From the NCBI GenBank assembly GCA_025350445.1, contig JANXXV010000291.1, positions 1 through 5,706 on the forward strand: a stretch of DNA of 5,706 nucleotides, written 5' to 3'. Shown here piece by piece: positions 1-5,650 of this stretch. The notes below the pieces were generated by a model, which saw only the letters and a program-made list of their open reading frames with translations, did no database searches and was not told the origin of the DNA. Each line of letters opens with the position of its first letter. Position 1 is the first letter of the stretch. The DNA is from Bryobacteraceae bacterium. GTDB lineage: Bacteria > Acidobacteriota > Terriglobia > Bryobacterales > Bryobacteraceae. The position numbers were made by a program, and so were the translations under genes.

Positions 1-722
1 CAACCGCGGACGTCCATCTCGAACTCAATACTCGTGATGGGCGGCCGCGTGTAATGCCAGGTAATCCCGTGATGCGCATTCCCCGCCTTCGGTACAATCT
101 GCGAAGCAAGAAACGGATGGATGTTATGGATACTGTACACATCCACCGTGGTAACGTCATCCCACTTCGCGCCCAGGTTCTTCACCCGCGCATCCATCAA
201 TCCCAGCACAAATTTAGCCTTCTCCAGCATCGCGTCAGCCGATGTTTCCCCGCGGCGGATCACGTCATGCGGATCGATGGTGCCTTCGGGCAATTCGCCC
301 GCACCCGCAACAACAAAACTATGGCCCGGCTGGCGCGACGGCACCGTGTACGAAAACGCGTAGATTACCGGCTCGGAGGGCGGCGCAATCTCCGGCGCCA
401 CGTTGGTCCGCGCCACCGGGTTCAACCCGTTTACCGGAATCTCCCGCTTCTCTAAAAACTTCACGTAACCCGCATTGAAATCGCCGAAGCCCTGAAACGT
501 ATACGGTTTCGGCGACCGCAGCTCCATCGCGCACAGCGCCTGCGACGGCCTTCCCAGCACCTTCAAGTGGGCATCGATCCGTTCAAATGCCGCCGCAATC
601 GGCAGCGGTTTCGACAGCCGGGCGTGATCGATTCGAAATCCGGGACTCGCCACGACTCCCGCTGAATACGGCGCGCTGCCCTTCAGAAATGAGTAGCCGC
701 CTTTGGTGTTTTCGATAAGCAT
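1..722 (-). CDS. RidA/YjgF-superfamily deaminase, CnbZ-like (partial, 3' end outside window)
   Basis: The minus-strand frame from the ATG at 720-722 stays open to the window edge, giving 240 codons without a stop. The C-terminus is missing, probably by only a short piece. The N-terminal part (MLIENTKGGYSFLKG, then LCAMELRSP, FQGFGDFNAGY and NPVARTNVAPE at about residues 64-114) resembles the family typed by CnbZ, the 2-amino-5-chloromuconate deaminase of nitroaromatic breakdown. The C-terminal part (about residues 120-240) has the RidA/YjgF pattern: HSFVVAGAGELPEG, a helix around ADAMLEKAKFVL, then LGAKWDDVTTVDVYS. RidA-type proteins hydrolyse enamine/imine intermediates in the cytoplasm; the substrate here is unknown. 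No Shine-Dalgarno sequence precedes the ATG, but the start is supported because a diverged copy at 5057 keeps the same ATG and N-terminus. The gene is divergent from the exported-protein gene at 774. Family call from remembered motifs, moderately sure; exact reaction unsure. Confidence 0.8.
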   Translation of the reverse strand, partial: MLIENTKGGYSFLKGSAPYSAGVVASPGFRIDHARLSKPLPIAAAFERIDAHLKVLGRPSQALCAMELRSPKPYTFQGFGDFNAGYVKFLEKREIPVNGLNPVARTNVAPEIAPPSEPVIYAFSYTVPSRQPGHSFVVAGAGELPEGTIDPHDVIRRGETSADAMLEKAKFVLGLMDARVKNLGAKWDDVTTVDVYSIHNIHPFLASQIVPKAGNAHHGITWHYTRPPITSIEFEMDVRG

Positions 723-826
723 GGTTGGACTGTCATTGTATCGCGGCCACCCTCACAGTTGTAAAATTAAAACATGCGACCTGCATTCGCGCTTCTGCTG
801 ATCCTCCCGTTGTGCAATTGCTCAAA
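365..826. repeat. Intact copy of a duplicated module (deaminase 5' half, divergent promoter, signal-peptide start)
   Basis: This stretch matches 4808-5161 in the same orientation. It spans the first 120 codons of the deaminase-like gene, the 51-bp divergent intergenic region and the first 17-18 codons of the exported-protein gene. Two segments present here, 424-510 (87 bases) and 540-560 (21 bases), are absent from the other copy. Outside them, hand alignment shows 20 mismatches in 354 positions. Similarity stops at CTCAAA (821-826) inside the exported-protein gene and becomes patchy below 365. Confidence 0.9.
723..773. promoter_or_regulatory. Divergent promoter region, possibly giving leaderless or near-leaderless mRNAs
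   Basis: Only 51 bp separate two divergent ATGs. On the plus strand TAAAAT (762-767) resembles a -10 box and ends 6 bases before the ATG at 774, so transcription would begin at or next to the start codon. On the minus strand TACAAT (complement of 735-740) lies 12 bases before the ATG at 722, leaving a leader of about 5-6 bases; a TTTACA-like -35 (complement of 760-765) is 19 bases upstream of it. Neither gene has a Shine-Dalgarno sequence, unlike the kinase and ABM genes. The region is kept at 47 of 51 positions in the second copy, including both -10 boxes. Promoter assignment is by eye; leaderless expression is inference. Confidence 0.45.
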
Positions 827-1712
827 GGCGCCTGAAACCGTACACGCGGCAAACATCGCGCCCGGCGGTATAACCATTGATGCCACATTCTGGAAAACCT
901 GGGGCGATGGCCAGGCGGAGTTGGCCGGTTACGATTTGACCTACCCGCGCTACGGTCAAATGCGCAAGGGTGTAGCCGTCACCATCTTCGTCAGTGAAAC
1001 ATTCTCGAACCAGCTCCGCGTGAAAGCGGATGATGGCAAGCATCCGCCTTCCGATCAATACCCGGTCATGAAACTGAATCTGATTCAGGATTTCCAAACG
1101 GGAATCTACGACTATAACAACATGACCAGCACGTTTGCCGCTCTGGCTCCCGTCAACAGCCGCCCGGCCGGATCGCCCACCAAGATTTCATTTTCGGAAC
1201 AGGAATGGTGCGGGCATGTCTATCACCAGTTGCTATTCGATGCCTCCGCCGTGCGATCGCAGTCCCACAGCTATTTCGACGGCGAAGCGGATCAGGACCA
1301 ACAACTCAGCTATCCCGCGAACGGAGTAACGGAAGATCAGCTTCCGCTCTGGGCCCGCGGCATGGCAGCGCCCGCGCTCTCCCCCGGAGAAAAACGCGAG
1401 GTGATGCTACTGCCTTCGCTGCAGGCCGCGCGGCACGCTCATCAGCCGCTGGCCTGGAAGCCCGCCACACTCTCCCGCACCTCCGGCGGCGGCGCCACCG
1501 AGATCTATTCCGCCAAGATCGAAGGCTTCGAGCGAAAGTTCACCGTAGAGAAAGCCGCGCCGCATCGCATCCTCCGCTGGGAAACCTCAGCCGGCGAACA
1601 TGCCGAGTTGCTCAAATCCACGCGGTTGAAATACTGGCAGATGAACAAAGAAGGTGGCGAGGCTGCTCTGGCGCAACTAGGCCTCCGCCGCCGCCCGCTT
1701 CGCACTCCATAA
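774..1712 (+). CDS. Exported (probable lipo-) protein of the family mislabelled 'septum formation inhibitor Maf'
   Basis: A 312-aa protein with a signal peptide: MRP, then the hydrophobic stretch AFALLLILPL, then C14-N-C16-S. Lipid attachment at C16 is possible, but LCNC is an imperfect lipobox (Asn at -1), so lipoprotein status is likely rather than shown. The mature part carries GQAELAGYDL (46-55), VKAD (83-86), VMKLN (98-102), FQTGIYDYNNMTSTF (107-121), QEWCGHVYHQL (143-153) and SHSYFDGEAD (164-173). I recognise these motifs from a conserved exported family, common in Bacteroidetes, that databases often call 'septum formation inhibitor Maf'. It lacks the nucleotide-pyrophosphatase signature of true Maf, so that name should not be transferred. 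Molecular function is unknown. The start is supported by the second copy, where the first 17 codons differ only at three synonymous sites. It is convergent with the kinase gene and followed by a hairpin 18 bases after its TAA. Confidence 0.82.
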   Translation: MRPAFALLLILPLCNCSKAPETVHAANIAPGGITIDATFWKTWGDGQAELAGYDLTYPRYGQMRKGVAVTIFVSETFSNQLRVKADDGKHPPSDQYPVMKLNLIQDFQTGIYDYNNMTSTFAALAPVNSRPAGSPTKISFSEQEWCGHVYHQLLFDASAVRSQSHSYFDGEADQDQQLSYPANGVTEDQLPLWARGMAAPALSPGEKREVMLLPSLQAARHAHQPLAWKPATLSRTSGGGATEIYSAKIEGFERKFTVEKAAPHRILRWETSAGEHAELLKSTRLKYWQMNKEGGEAALAQLGLRRRPLRTP

Positions 1713-1724
1713 GTAATTCCGAAG

Positions 1725-1759
1725 AAGGTAGGGCGGGCGCCCTCGCCGGCGCGCGCCCC
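1725..1759. repeat. 35-bp GC-rich hairpin repeat, left copy; possible terminator
   Basis: An exact 35-base match to 5207-5241 in the same orientation. It folds into an 11-bp stem (1731-1741 with 1748-1758, one G:G mismatch) around the 6-base loop CTCGCC. It lies 18 bases after the exported-protein stop, in a convergent gap. No T-run follows on either strand, so it is not a textbook intrinsic terminator. It may be a dispersed intergenic (REP-like) element that also blocks transcription, or part of the larger duplicated module. Confidence 0.75.
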
Positions 1760-1916
1760 CCAGGTCGCGCTCTTACGTTTGTTGTCAACTCTTACGAAGG
1801 ACAGGACACAAGAAATCCATCATGATGAACCTGCCCGAGGCCGTAGAATCGTAGTCGTGCATGGACGGGATGGGCGAAGATGCGACCGGGTTGCCGTCCG
1901 CTACAATGCGCGGTTA

Positions 1917-1954
1917 CGCTCATGTGTTCGGGGGCGCCCGCCGCCGCATGAGCG
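1917..1954 (-). terminator. Stem-loop just downstream of the kinase gene (candidate terminator)
   Basis: Perfect 8-bp inverted arms CGCTCATG (1917-1924) and CATGAGCG (1947-1954) enclose a GC-rich 22-base loop that itself contains GGGCGCCC. It sits 16 bases past the kinase stop codon, where a terminator would be expected. There is no following T-run, so the role is tentative. Apart from this stem-loop and the 35-bp hairpin, I see no gene in 1713-1970; the frames there look non-coding. Confidence 0.35.
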
Positions 1955-1970
1955 ATGTTGGGCTGGGGGC

Positions 1971-4679
1971 TTATGGGAGGCGTCGCCGCAGTTCGTCGAA
2001 AAAGTTCAGCAGAAAAGTGACGTGTACCGAATTCTTCTCTCCGACCGTGGCTTCCGGCATGGGGAACACGGCGAAGCGCTTCCCATCAGGCGCCAGAGCC
2101 ATGTTCAGACCCCCGGCATAAAAGATCTGCTTATCGGACCACACGCGCGGCTTGCCCGGCTCGAACGAATCGCCATGCACTGTGTACTCCACTACCATGA
2201 TCCGGTTGTCCAGGGTCTGATAGAACAACTCCCGGCCGTTGTTGGACCACATTCCGTACAGCCCGCCGCCGGTCGAAATCTGCCATTTTCCACCGCTCCC
2301 GGCCGGGTAAGGCCGCACGAAGATCTCAGTTGTTCCCGATTCGGTGGACCGGTAGGCGATCCAGCGCCCGTCGGGTGAGAAAACCGGCACATTCTCAGAC
2401 GCTGGTGTGCGAAGAAAGGGTTCCGGCTTGCCCGGCTTGGGATGGTCGGGATCGCTCGTGTCCAACGGCAGTGTCCATATGTCGCTAGCGGTGTCGGGAT
2501 TCAACTCGAAGTAAGCCAGGCGCCGGCCGTCGGGAGAGAAGGACCACGGAACCAGGGTGTCTTGTCGCTCCAGGAGTCGCTGCGCCTCTCCGGAGCCGTC
2601 GCTGCGCATCCACCAGATCTCGAAACCTCGCTCGACCGATTGGAAGGCGATGTGCTTCCCGTCCGGGGCCCACACCGGTATCTGCGCATGCCCGGTGAAC
2701 GTGAGCCGTGTCAGCGCGTCCCGTCCCCAGTCGTAAAGATAGATGTCACTACCGTCGCGGGAACTGATCTGAACCGCCAGCAGCCGCCCATCCGGCGAGA
2801 AGCGGGGAAAGGTATAGGTGCCTGGCGTGGCCAGCAGAGGCTGCGTTCGGCCGGAACTGTCGAGCCACACCACGGGCCAGTGCTGAGCCGCCCCTTTGCC
2901 GGCCAGGTACACCAAGGTTCCGGTAGCCGAAAAATCGAATTGCCCTCCGCCTAGAGCCGGGTTTGCAGCCACATCCTCCAGAAGCGGTGCGGGCGTGCCT
3001 CGTAACTCCAACCGATCGGGGTCGAACGGCACACCAAACAGCACCCCCTGCTGGAGATAGACCAGATGGCCGCTCCTTCCATTCGTCGGCAAGTACCGGC
3101 CGAAGTATCCCCCAGGCTGCAACGTCTTGGTCACGCCCGTCTTCAACGACATTGCCTGGATGCTTCCGTTCCCCGACACGACGCCGCTGGGAGCGGCCGT
3201 GAAGAGAACGGCTTGGCCTCCGGGCAAGACCTGTGGCCAGCGGTGCGTTGCTTCGCCTCTACGCAGCTTCGTGAGAGGCTGCGGCCTCCCGCCGGCGGCG
3301 GGCACCCGGGATAGGGGGGATAGCAGGGACTGCGCCGCAACAATGGTCCCGTCCTCTCCCCAACTGGCCCCGTAATCAAAGACGGCGTCGCACAGATTGA
3401 CCGGCGCCCCGCCCTGGATGGAAATCTTCTTGAGCTTGTTATCCGCGAAGAAGCCGACCCATTGGCCATCGGGAGAGAAGAACGGATCAGCGCCGCCCTC
3501 CGTGCCGGCGAGCAGGGTGGCTTGTTGCTGGTCGAGCATTCGTATCGCGAGCTGCTGCTTGCCATTCGGTCCACGAGCCGGATAGACCAGTCGCTTTCCG
3601 TCGGGCGAGATGGCCGCAGTGACATTCAGGCCGGTCATCGCAGCCGGTCCCAAGTCTACGCTCAGCCGCATCAAAGGATGTTCCAGGGGCTGCGTGGCTC
3701 GCCAGGCAATCCAGGACGTGGCGGCCGCAACTACCGCGAGCACGCCCGCTGCAGCCGCCCAAAGAACTACGTGCCGCCTGGACCTCGGAGTTGCCTGTTG
3801 CTCCGTCACGGCGGATGCCCCTGCCGGATCGGCCAGGTATTTCTGTATCGTGATCCGTGCCTCGCCAATCGCCTGCAGGCGGCTCTTGAGATCCCGATCC
3901 AGACACCGCCGAAGCAGTTCCCGGATGGCAGCCGGCGTTCCCGCCGGGAGCATACTATAGTCGATTTCGCCCCGCAGCACATTGGCCAGCGTGTGGGAGA
4001 TGGTCTCGCCGGCAAACAGTTGCCTCCCAGTGAGCATTTCCCAAAGCACCACGCCGAACGACCAGATGTCGGCGCGCTCGTCTACCGGTTTTCCCGATGC
4101 CTGCTCGGGGGACATGTACCCAGCTGTACCTATGATTAAGCCGGCCTGCGTGGCGCGTATCGTCAGCGTCGGAGAATTCGCCGCATCCCCTTTCGGCGTT
4201 TCGGACTCCGCCGCTTTCGCCAAGCCGAAATCGAGCACTTTTACCACGCCTTGCGGCGTAACTTTGACGTTGGCCGGCTTCAAGTCGCGGTGCACGATGC
4301 TCTTCTCGTGCGCGGCCTCCAATGCTTCCGCGATTTGTTTGGCGATGAACAGCGCTTCCTCCAGAGGCAGGGCCCCCTGGGCGATCCGGTCCGCAAGGGT
4401 TGGACCTTCCACCAGTTCCATGACCAGAGCGCGGACGCCGCCCGACTCCTCCAGCCCGTAAATGGTCGCTATATTCGGATGATTCAGCGACGCCAGCACC
4501 TTGGCTTCGCGCTGAAAGCGGGCCATGTAATCGGCATCGCCGGCCAGCGCCTGGTTGAGGAGTTTCACGGCCACATCGCGCCCGAGCCTGGTATCGGTCG
4601 CGCGATACACAACGCCCATGCCGCCTTCGCCCAGCTTGCCGGTCACGCGATAATGGCCGATGGTCTGTTGTGGGCTCAT
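1971..4679 (-). CDS. Transmembrane Ser/Thr protein kinase with PD40/TolB-like β-propeller sensor
   Basis: A 902-aa PknB-type receptor-like kinase. The N-terminal kinase domain (about 9-281) is complete: glycine loop GEGGMG (17-22), Lys39 in VAVK, helix-C Glu58, catalytic HRDLKPAN (130-137), DFG (150-152), activation segment with Thr171/Thr173, GTAGYMSPEQ (184-193) and Asp204 in DIWSFG. It should be active, phosphorylating Ser/Thr on cytoplasmic proteins. A hydrophobic segment (about 303-326, preceded by RSRR) crosses the membrane. The remaining ~570 residues carry about ten PD40/WD40-like motifs of the type FSPDGRxLAY (near 357, 401, 484, 583, 627, 670, 714, 767, 811, 862), predicting an extracytoplasmic β-propeller. 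There are no PASTA repeats. Such kinases are strongly expanded in Acidobacteria; ligand and targets are unknown. Start: ATG 4677-4679 behind GAGGAGG. It has no adjacent partner gene and lies between the two copies of the duplicated module. Confidence 0.95.
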   Translation of the reverse strand: MSPQQTIGHYRVTGKLGEGGMGVVYRATDTRLGRDVAVKLLNQALAGDADYMARFQREAKVLASLNHPNIATIYGLEESGGVRALVMELVEGPTLADRIAQGALPLEEALFIAKQIAEALEAAHEKSIVHRDLKPANVKVTPQGVVKVLDFGLAKAAESETPKGDAANSPTLTIRATQAGLIIGTAGYMSPEQASGKPVDERADIWSFGVVLWEMLTGRQLFAGETISHTLANVLRGEIDYSMLPAGTPAAIRELLRRCLDRDLKSRLQAIGEARITIQKYLADPAGASAVTEQQATPRSRRHVVLWAAAAGVLAVVAAATSWIAWRATQPLEHPLMRLSVDLGPAAMTGLNVTAAISPDGKRLVYPARGPNGKQQLAIRMLDQQQATLLAGTEGGADPFFSPDGQWVGFFADNKLKKISIQGGAPVNLCDAVFDYGASWGEDGTIVAAQSLLSPLSRVPAAGGRPQPLTKLRRGEATHRWPQVLPGGQAVLFTAAPSGVVSGNGSIQAMSLKTGVTKTLQPGGYFGRYLPTNGRSGHLVYLQQGVLFGVPFDPDRLELRGTPAPLLEDVAANPALGGGQFDFSATGTLVYLAGKGAAQHWPVVWLDSSGRTQPLLATPGTYTFPRFSPDGRLLAVQISSRDGSDIYLYDWGRDALTRLTFTGHAQIPVWAPDGKHIAFQSVERGFEIWWMRSDGSGEAQRLLERQDTLVPWSFSPDGRRLAYFELNPDTASDIWTLPLDTSDPDHPKPGKPEPFLRTPASENVPVFSPDGRWIAYRSTESGTTEIFVRPYPAGSGGKWQISTGGGLYGMWSNNGRELFYQTLDNRIMVVEYTVHGDSFEPGKPRVWSDKQIFYAGGLNMALAPDGKRFAVFPMPEATVGEKNSVHVTFLLNFFDELRRRLP

Positions 4680-4681
4680 TG

Positions 4682-4688
4682 CCTCCTC
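4682..4688 (-). promoter_or_regulatory. Ribosome binding site of the kinase gene
   Basis: On the minus strand GAGGAGG lies 2 bases before the ATG at 4679, a strong match to the 16S anti-Shine-Dalgarno sequence with short spacing. It fixes the kinase start, which also places MSPQQTIGHYRV immediately before the glycine loop as usual in this family. No convincing promoter hexamers were recognised between here and 4807. Confidence 0.7.
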
Positions 4689-4781
4689 GTGTTGGAGCGG
4701 ATTCTGTTCAGTCGCCTCCTACTGCGGCGTTCCCATGTGCATCTTCGGGAATGAGTTTAAGTTCGTGACCAAAGCCGTTCT

Positions 4782-5057
4782 TCACGCGCTTCCGAAAACT
4801 GTCGTTATTACCGGCTCGGACGGCGGCGCAATCTCCGGCGCCACGTTGGTCCGCGCCACCGGGTTCGGCGACCGGAGCTCCATCGCGCACAGCGCCTTCA
4901 AGTAGGCATCGATCCGTTCAAATGCAGCCGCAATCGGCAGCGGTTTTGACAGACGGGCGTGATCGATTCGAAATCCGCGACTTGCCACTACTCCCGCCGA
5001 ATACGGCGCGCTGCCCTTCAGAAATGAGTAGCCGCCTTTACTGTTTTCGATGAGCAT
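4782..5057 (-). pseudogene. Truncated copy of the CnbZ-like deaminase gene
   Basis: This 91-codon remnant starts with MLIENSKGGYSFLKG, like the intact gene at 722. Relative to that gene it has lost 7 codons (VLGRPSQ; bases 540-560 of the intact copy) and 29 codons (bases 424-510), both in frame. It then loses similarity after EPVI, ending in an unrelated TTVFGSA and a TGA at 4782-4784. The whole RidA-like C-terminal half is missing, so it cannot make a working deaminase. Over its first 54 codons, 7 of 11 base changes are synonymous; T6S, P27R and H52Y are the amino-acid changes. CGAAAAC (4793-4799) and GTTCTTCAC near 4777 may be further scraps of the intact gene (351-357 and 177-185), hinting at more deletions. 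It lies upstream of the kinase gene in the same direction. It could express a short peptide, but gene remnant is the simplest reading. Confidence 0.85.
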
Positions 5058-5161
5058 GATTGGACTGTTATTGTATCGCGGCCACCCTCGCGGTTGTAAA
5101 ATTAAAACATGCGACCGGCATTCGCGCTCCTGCTGATCCTCCCGTTGTGCAACTGCTCAAA
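4808..5161. repeat. Degenerate copy of the duplicated module
   Basis: Direct-orientation match to 365-826, about 4.4 kb away, with 334 of 354 aligned bases identical by hand count and two deletions. The 87-base deletion lies between TTC repeats (421-423 and 508-510 of the intact copy), as in slippage or microhomology-mediated loss. The right end falls at CTCAAA (5156-5161). From there to 5206 the sequence has no counterpart in the intact copy, and then the 35-bp hairpin repeat resumes the similarity. Confidence 0.9.
5058..5108. promoter_or_regulatory. Duplicated divergent promoter region
   Basis: Counterpart of 723-773 with 4 mismatches in 51 bases and no length change. Both presumed -10 boxes are unchanged: TAAAAT (5097-5102, plus) and TACAAT (complement of 5070-5075, minus). 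If functional, its leftward arm would transcribe the deaminase remnant and could read on toward the kinase gene, whose start is about 380 bases away with no obvious terminator between. That is an inference from layout only. Confidence 0.4.
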
Positions 5162-5192
5162 CGAGTGCCCCGTCCGGTCTAACTATCGATAA
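5109..5192 (+). pseudogene. Signal-peptide remnant of the exported-protein gene
   Basis: Begins like the intact gene at 774: MRPAFALLLILPLCNCS is identical over 17 residues, with three base differences that are all synonymous. It then diverges to NECPVRSNYR and stops at TAA 5190-5192, giving 27 codons. The bulk of the intact gene (from about base 827) is missing. It would encode only a signal peptide with a short tail, so it is best treated as a gene remnant left by a large deletion. Confidence 0.85.
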
Positions 5193-5206
5193 TCCTCAAC
5201 CAGACC

Positions 5207-5241
5207 AAGGTAGGGCGGGCGCCCTCGCCGGCGCGCGCCCC
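5207..5241. repeat. 35-bp GC-rich hairpin repeat, right copy; possible terminator
   Basis: Identical over 35 bases to 1725-1759, with stem arms 5213-5223 and 5230-5240 and the same CTCGCC loop. Weaker similarity continues just after it (TCGCGCTC, then ACGAAGG in both places). It lies between the exported-protein remnant and the end of the ABM gene, 29 bases beyond the ABM stop, so as at the left copy it marks a convergent gene junction. Confidence 0.75.
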
Positions 5242-5269
5242 TGCTCGCGCTCGGACGAAGGCCAAGCCC

Positions 5270-5569
5270 CTAAGCAATCCGTGTATAAGTCAACACACGC
5301 CCAGGTTCAGCCAGAAACTCATCCCGTATCCCGCGAAAAGCAGTAATATGCTCCGATTTCGCATGTCGATCCAGCATCTCCCGTGAAGTCCAATTCTCAT
5401 AAAACACGAACCGGCCAGGTTCGCTGGTACTCTGGTGCAGATCATACTGCACGCAACCCTCTTCCTTCAGCGTGGGCGCAACCAGCGCAATCAGATGGCG
5501 TTTCAGTTCGTCTTCCTTACCCGGTTTGGCAACCATTTCAGCAACAACGGAGAGCAAATTTCGAGTCAT
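5270..5569 (-). CDS. Antibiotic-biosynthesis-monooxygenase (ABM/YgiN-like) domain protein
   Basis: A 99-aa protein starting MTRNLLSVVAEMVAKPG. The pattern is typical of the small dimeric α+β-barrel ABM family: an N-terminal strand, a helix with KEDELKRHLIALVAPTLKEEG, then CVQYDLHQSTSEPGRFVFYENWTSREMLDRHAKSEHITAF (about 39-78). Members include YgiN-type quinol monooxygenases and heme- or cofactor-free oxygenases of aromatic compounds; the substrate cannot be read from sequence. It is probably cytoplasmic. I chose the ATG at 5567-5569 over the upstream ATG at 5635: it gives the family's usual length, has GAGGA 2 bases upstream, and the extra 22 residues do not look like the domain and run into the direct repeat. 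It has no co-directional partner in the window; what lies beyond the divergent repeats at 5617-5673 is cut off. Confidence 0.9.
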   Translation of the reverse strand: MTRNLLSVVAEMVAKPGKEDELKRHLIALVAPTLKEEGCVQYDLHQSTSEPGRFVFYENWTSREMLDRHAKSEHITAFRGIRDEFLAEPGRVLTYTRIA

Positions 5570-5616
5570 ATTCCTCAGACTCGATAATCTCACATCCCGA
5601 CTTGCCGCCAGAATTG

Positions 5617-5639
5617 TCCAATGCAAGATGAGCATGAAA
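5617..5639. repeat. 23-bp direct repeat, copy 1 (possible operator)
   Basis: Exact 23-base match to 5651-5673, starting TCCAATGCAAG and ending GAGCATGAAA. Each unit contains the dyad ATGC-N7-GCAT. It lies about 50 bases upstream of the ABM start, where a regulator could bind. A recent local tandem duplication is the alternative. Confidence 0.6.
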
Positions 5640-5650
5640 CGGGATTGGAT

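Noticed and set aside
54..455. Plus-strand 133-codon frame at the left edge
   Set aside because: Antisense to the deaminase-like gene; Arg/His-rich with no motif.
1205..1825. 206-codon plus-strand frame overlapping the exported-protein gene
   Set aside because: It is an out-of-frame shadow of the exported-protein gene, rich in Arg/Ala/Pro low-complexity sequence, with no Shine-Dalgarno sequence or family motif.
1818..1827. 10-bp palindrome CATCATGATG with a 10-codon frame after it
   Set aside because: A short palindrome of this kind is expected by chance, and the tiny frame (MMNLPEAVES) has no ribosome binding site or support.
1779..2378. Plus-strand 199-codon frame over the kinase 3' end
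   Set aside because: Mostly antisense to the propeller region; its non-overlapping first part (1779-1970) contains the stem-loop and no family motif.
3462..4139. Long plus-strand frame of 225 codons opposite the kinase gene
   Set aside because: It lies wholly antisense to the kinase and propeller coding sequence, has no recognisable motif, and its composition is what high GC at third codon positions produces on the opposite strand.
4251..4754. Plus-strand 167-codon frame across the kinase start
   Set aside because: Antisense to the kinase catalytic domain and its ribosome binding site; no motif.
4808..5161. Duplicated segments read as an insertion sequence or composite transposon around the kinase
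   Set aside because: No transposase, terminal inverted repeats or target-site duplication are visible, and the repeated sequence is ordinary gene and promoter sequence.
5570..5635. N-terminal extension of the ABM protein to the upstream ATG (121 aa)
   Set aside because: The 22 extra residues do not fit the domain, overlap the direct repeat, and the downstream ATG has its own GAGGA ribosome binding site.
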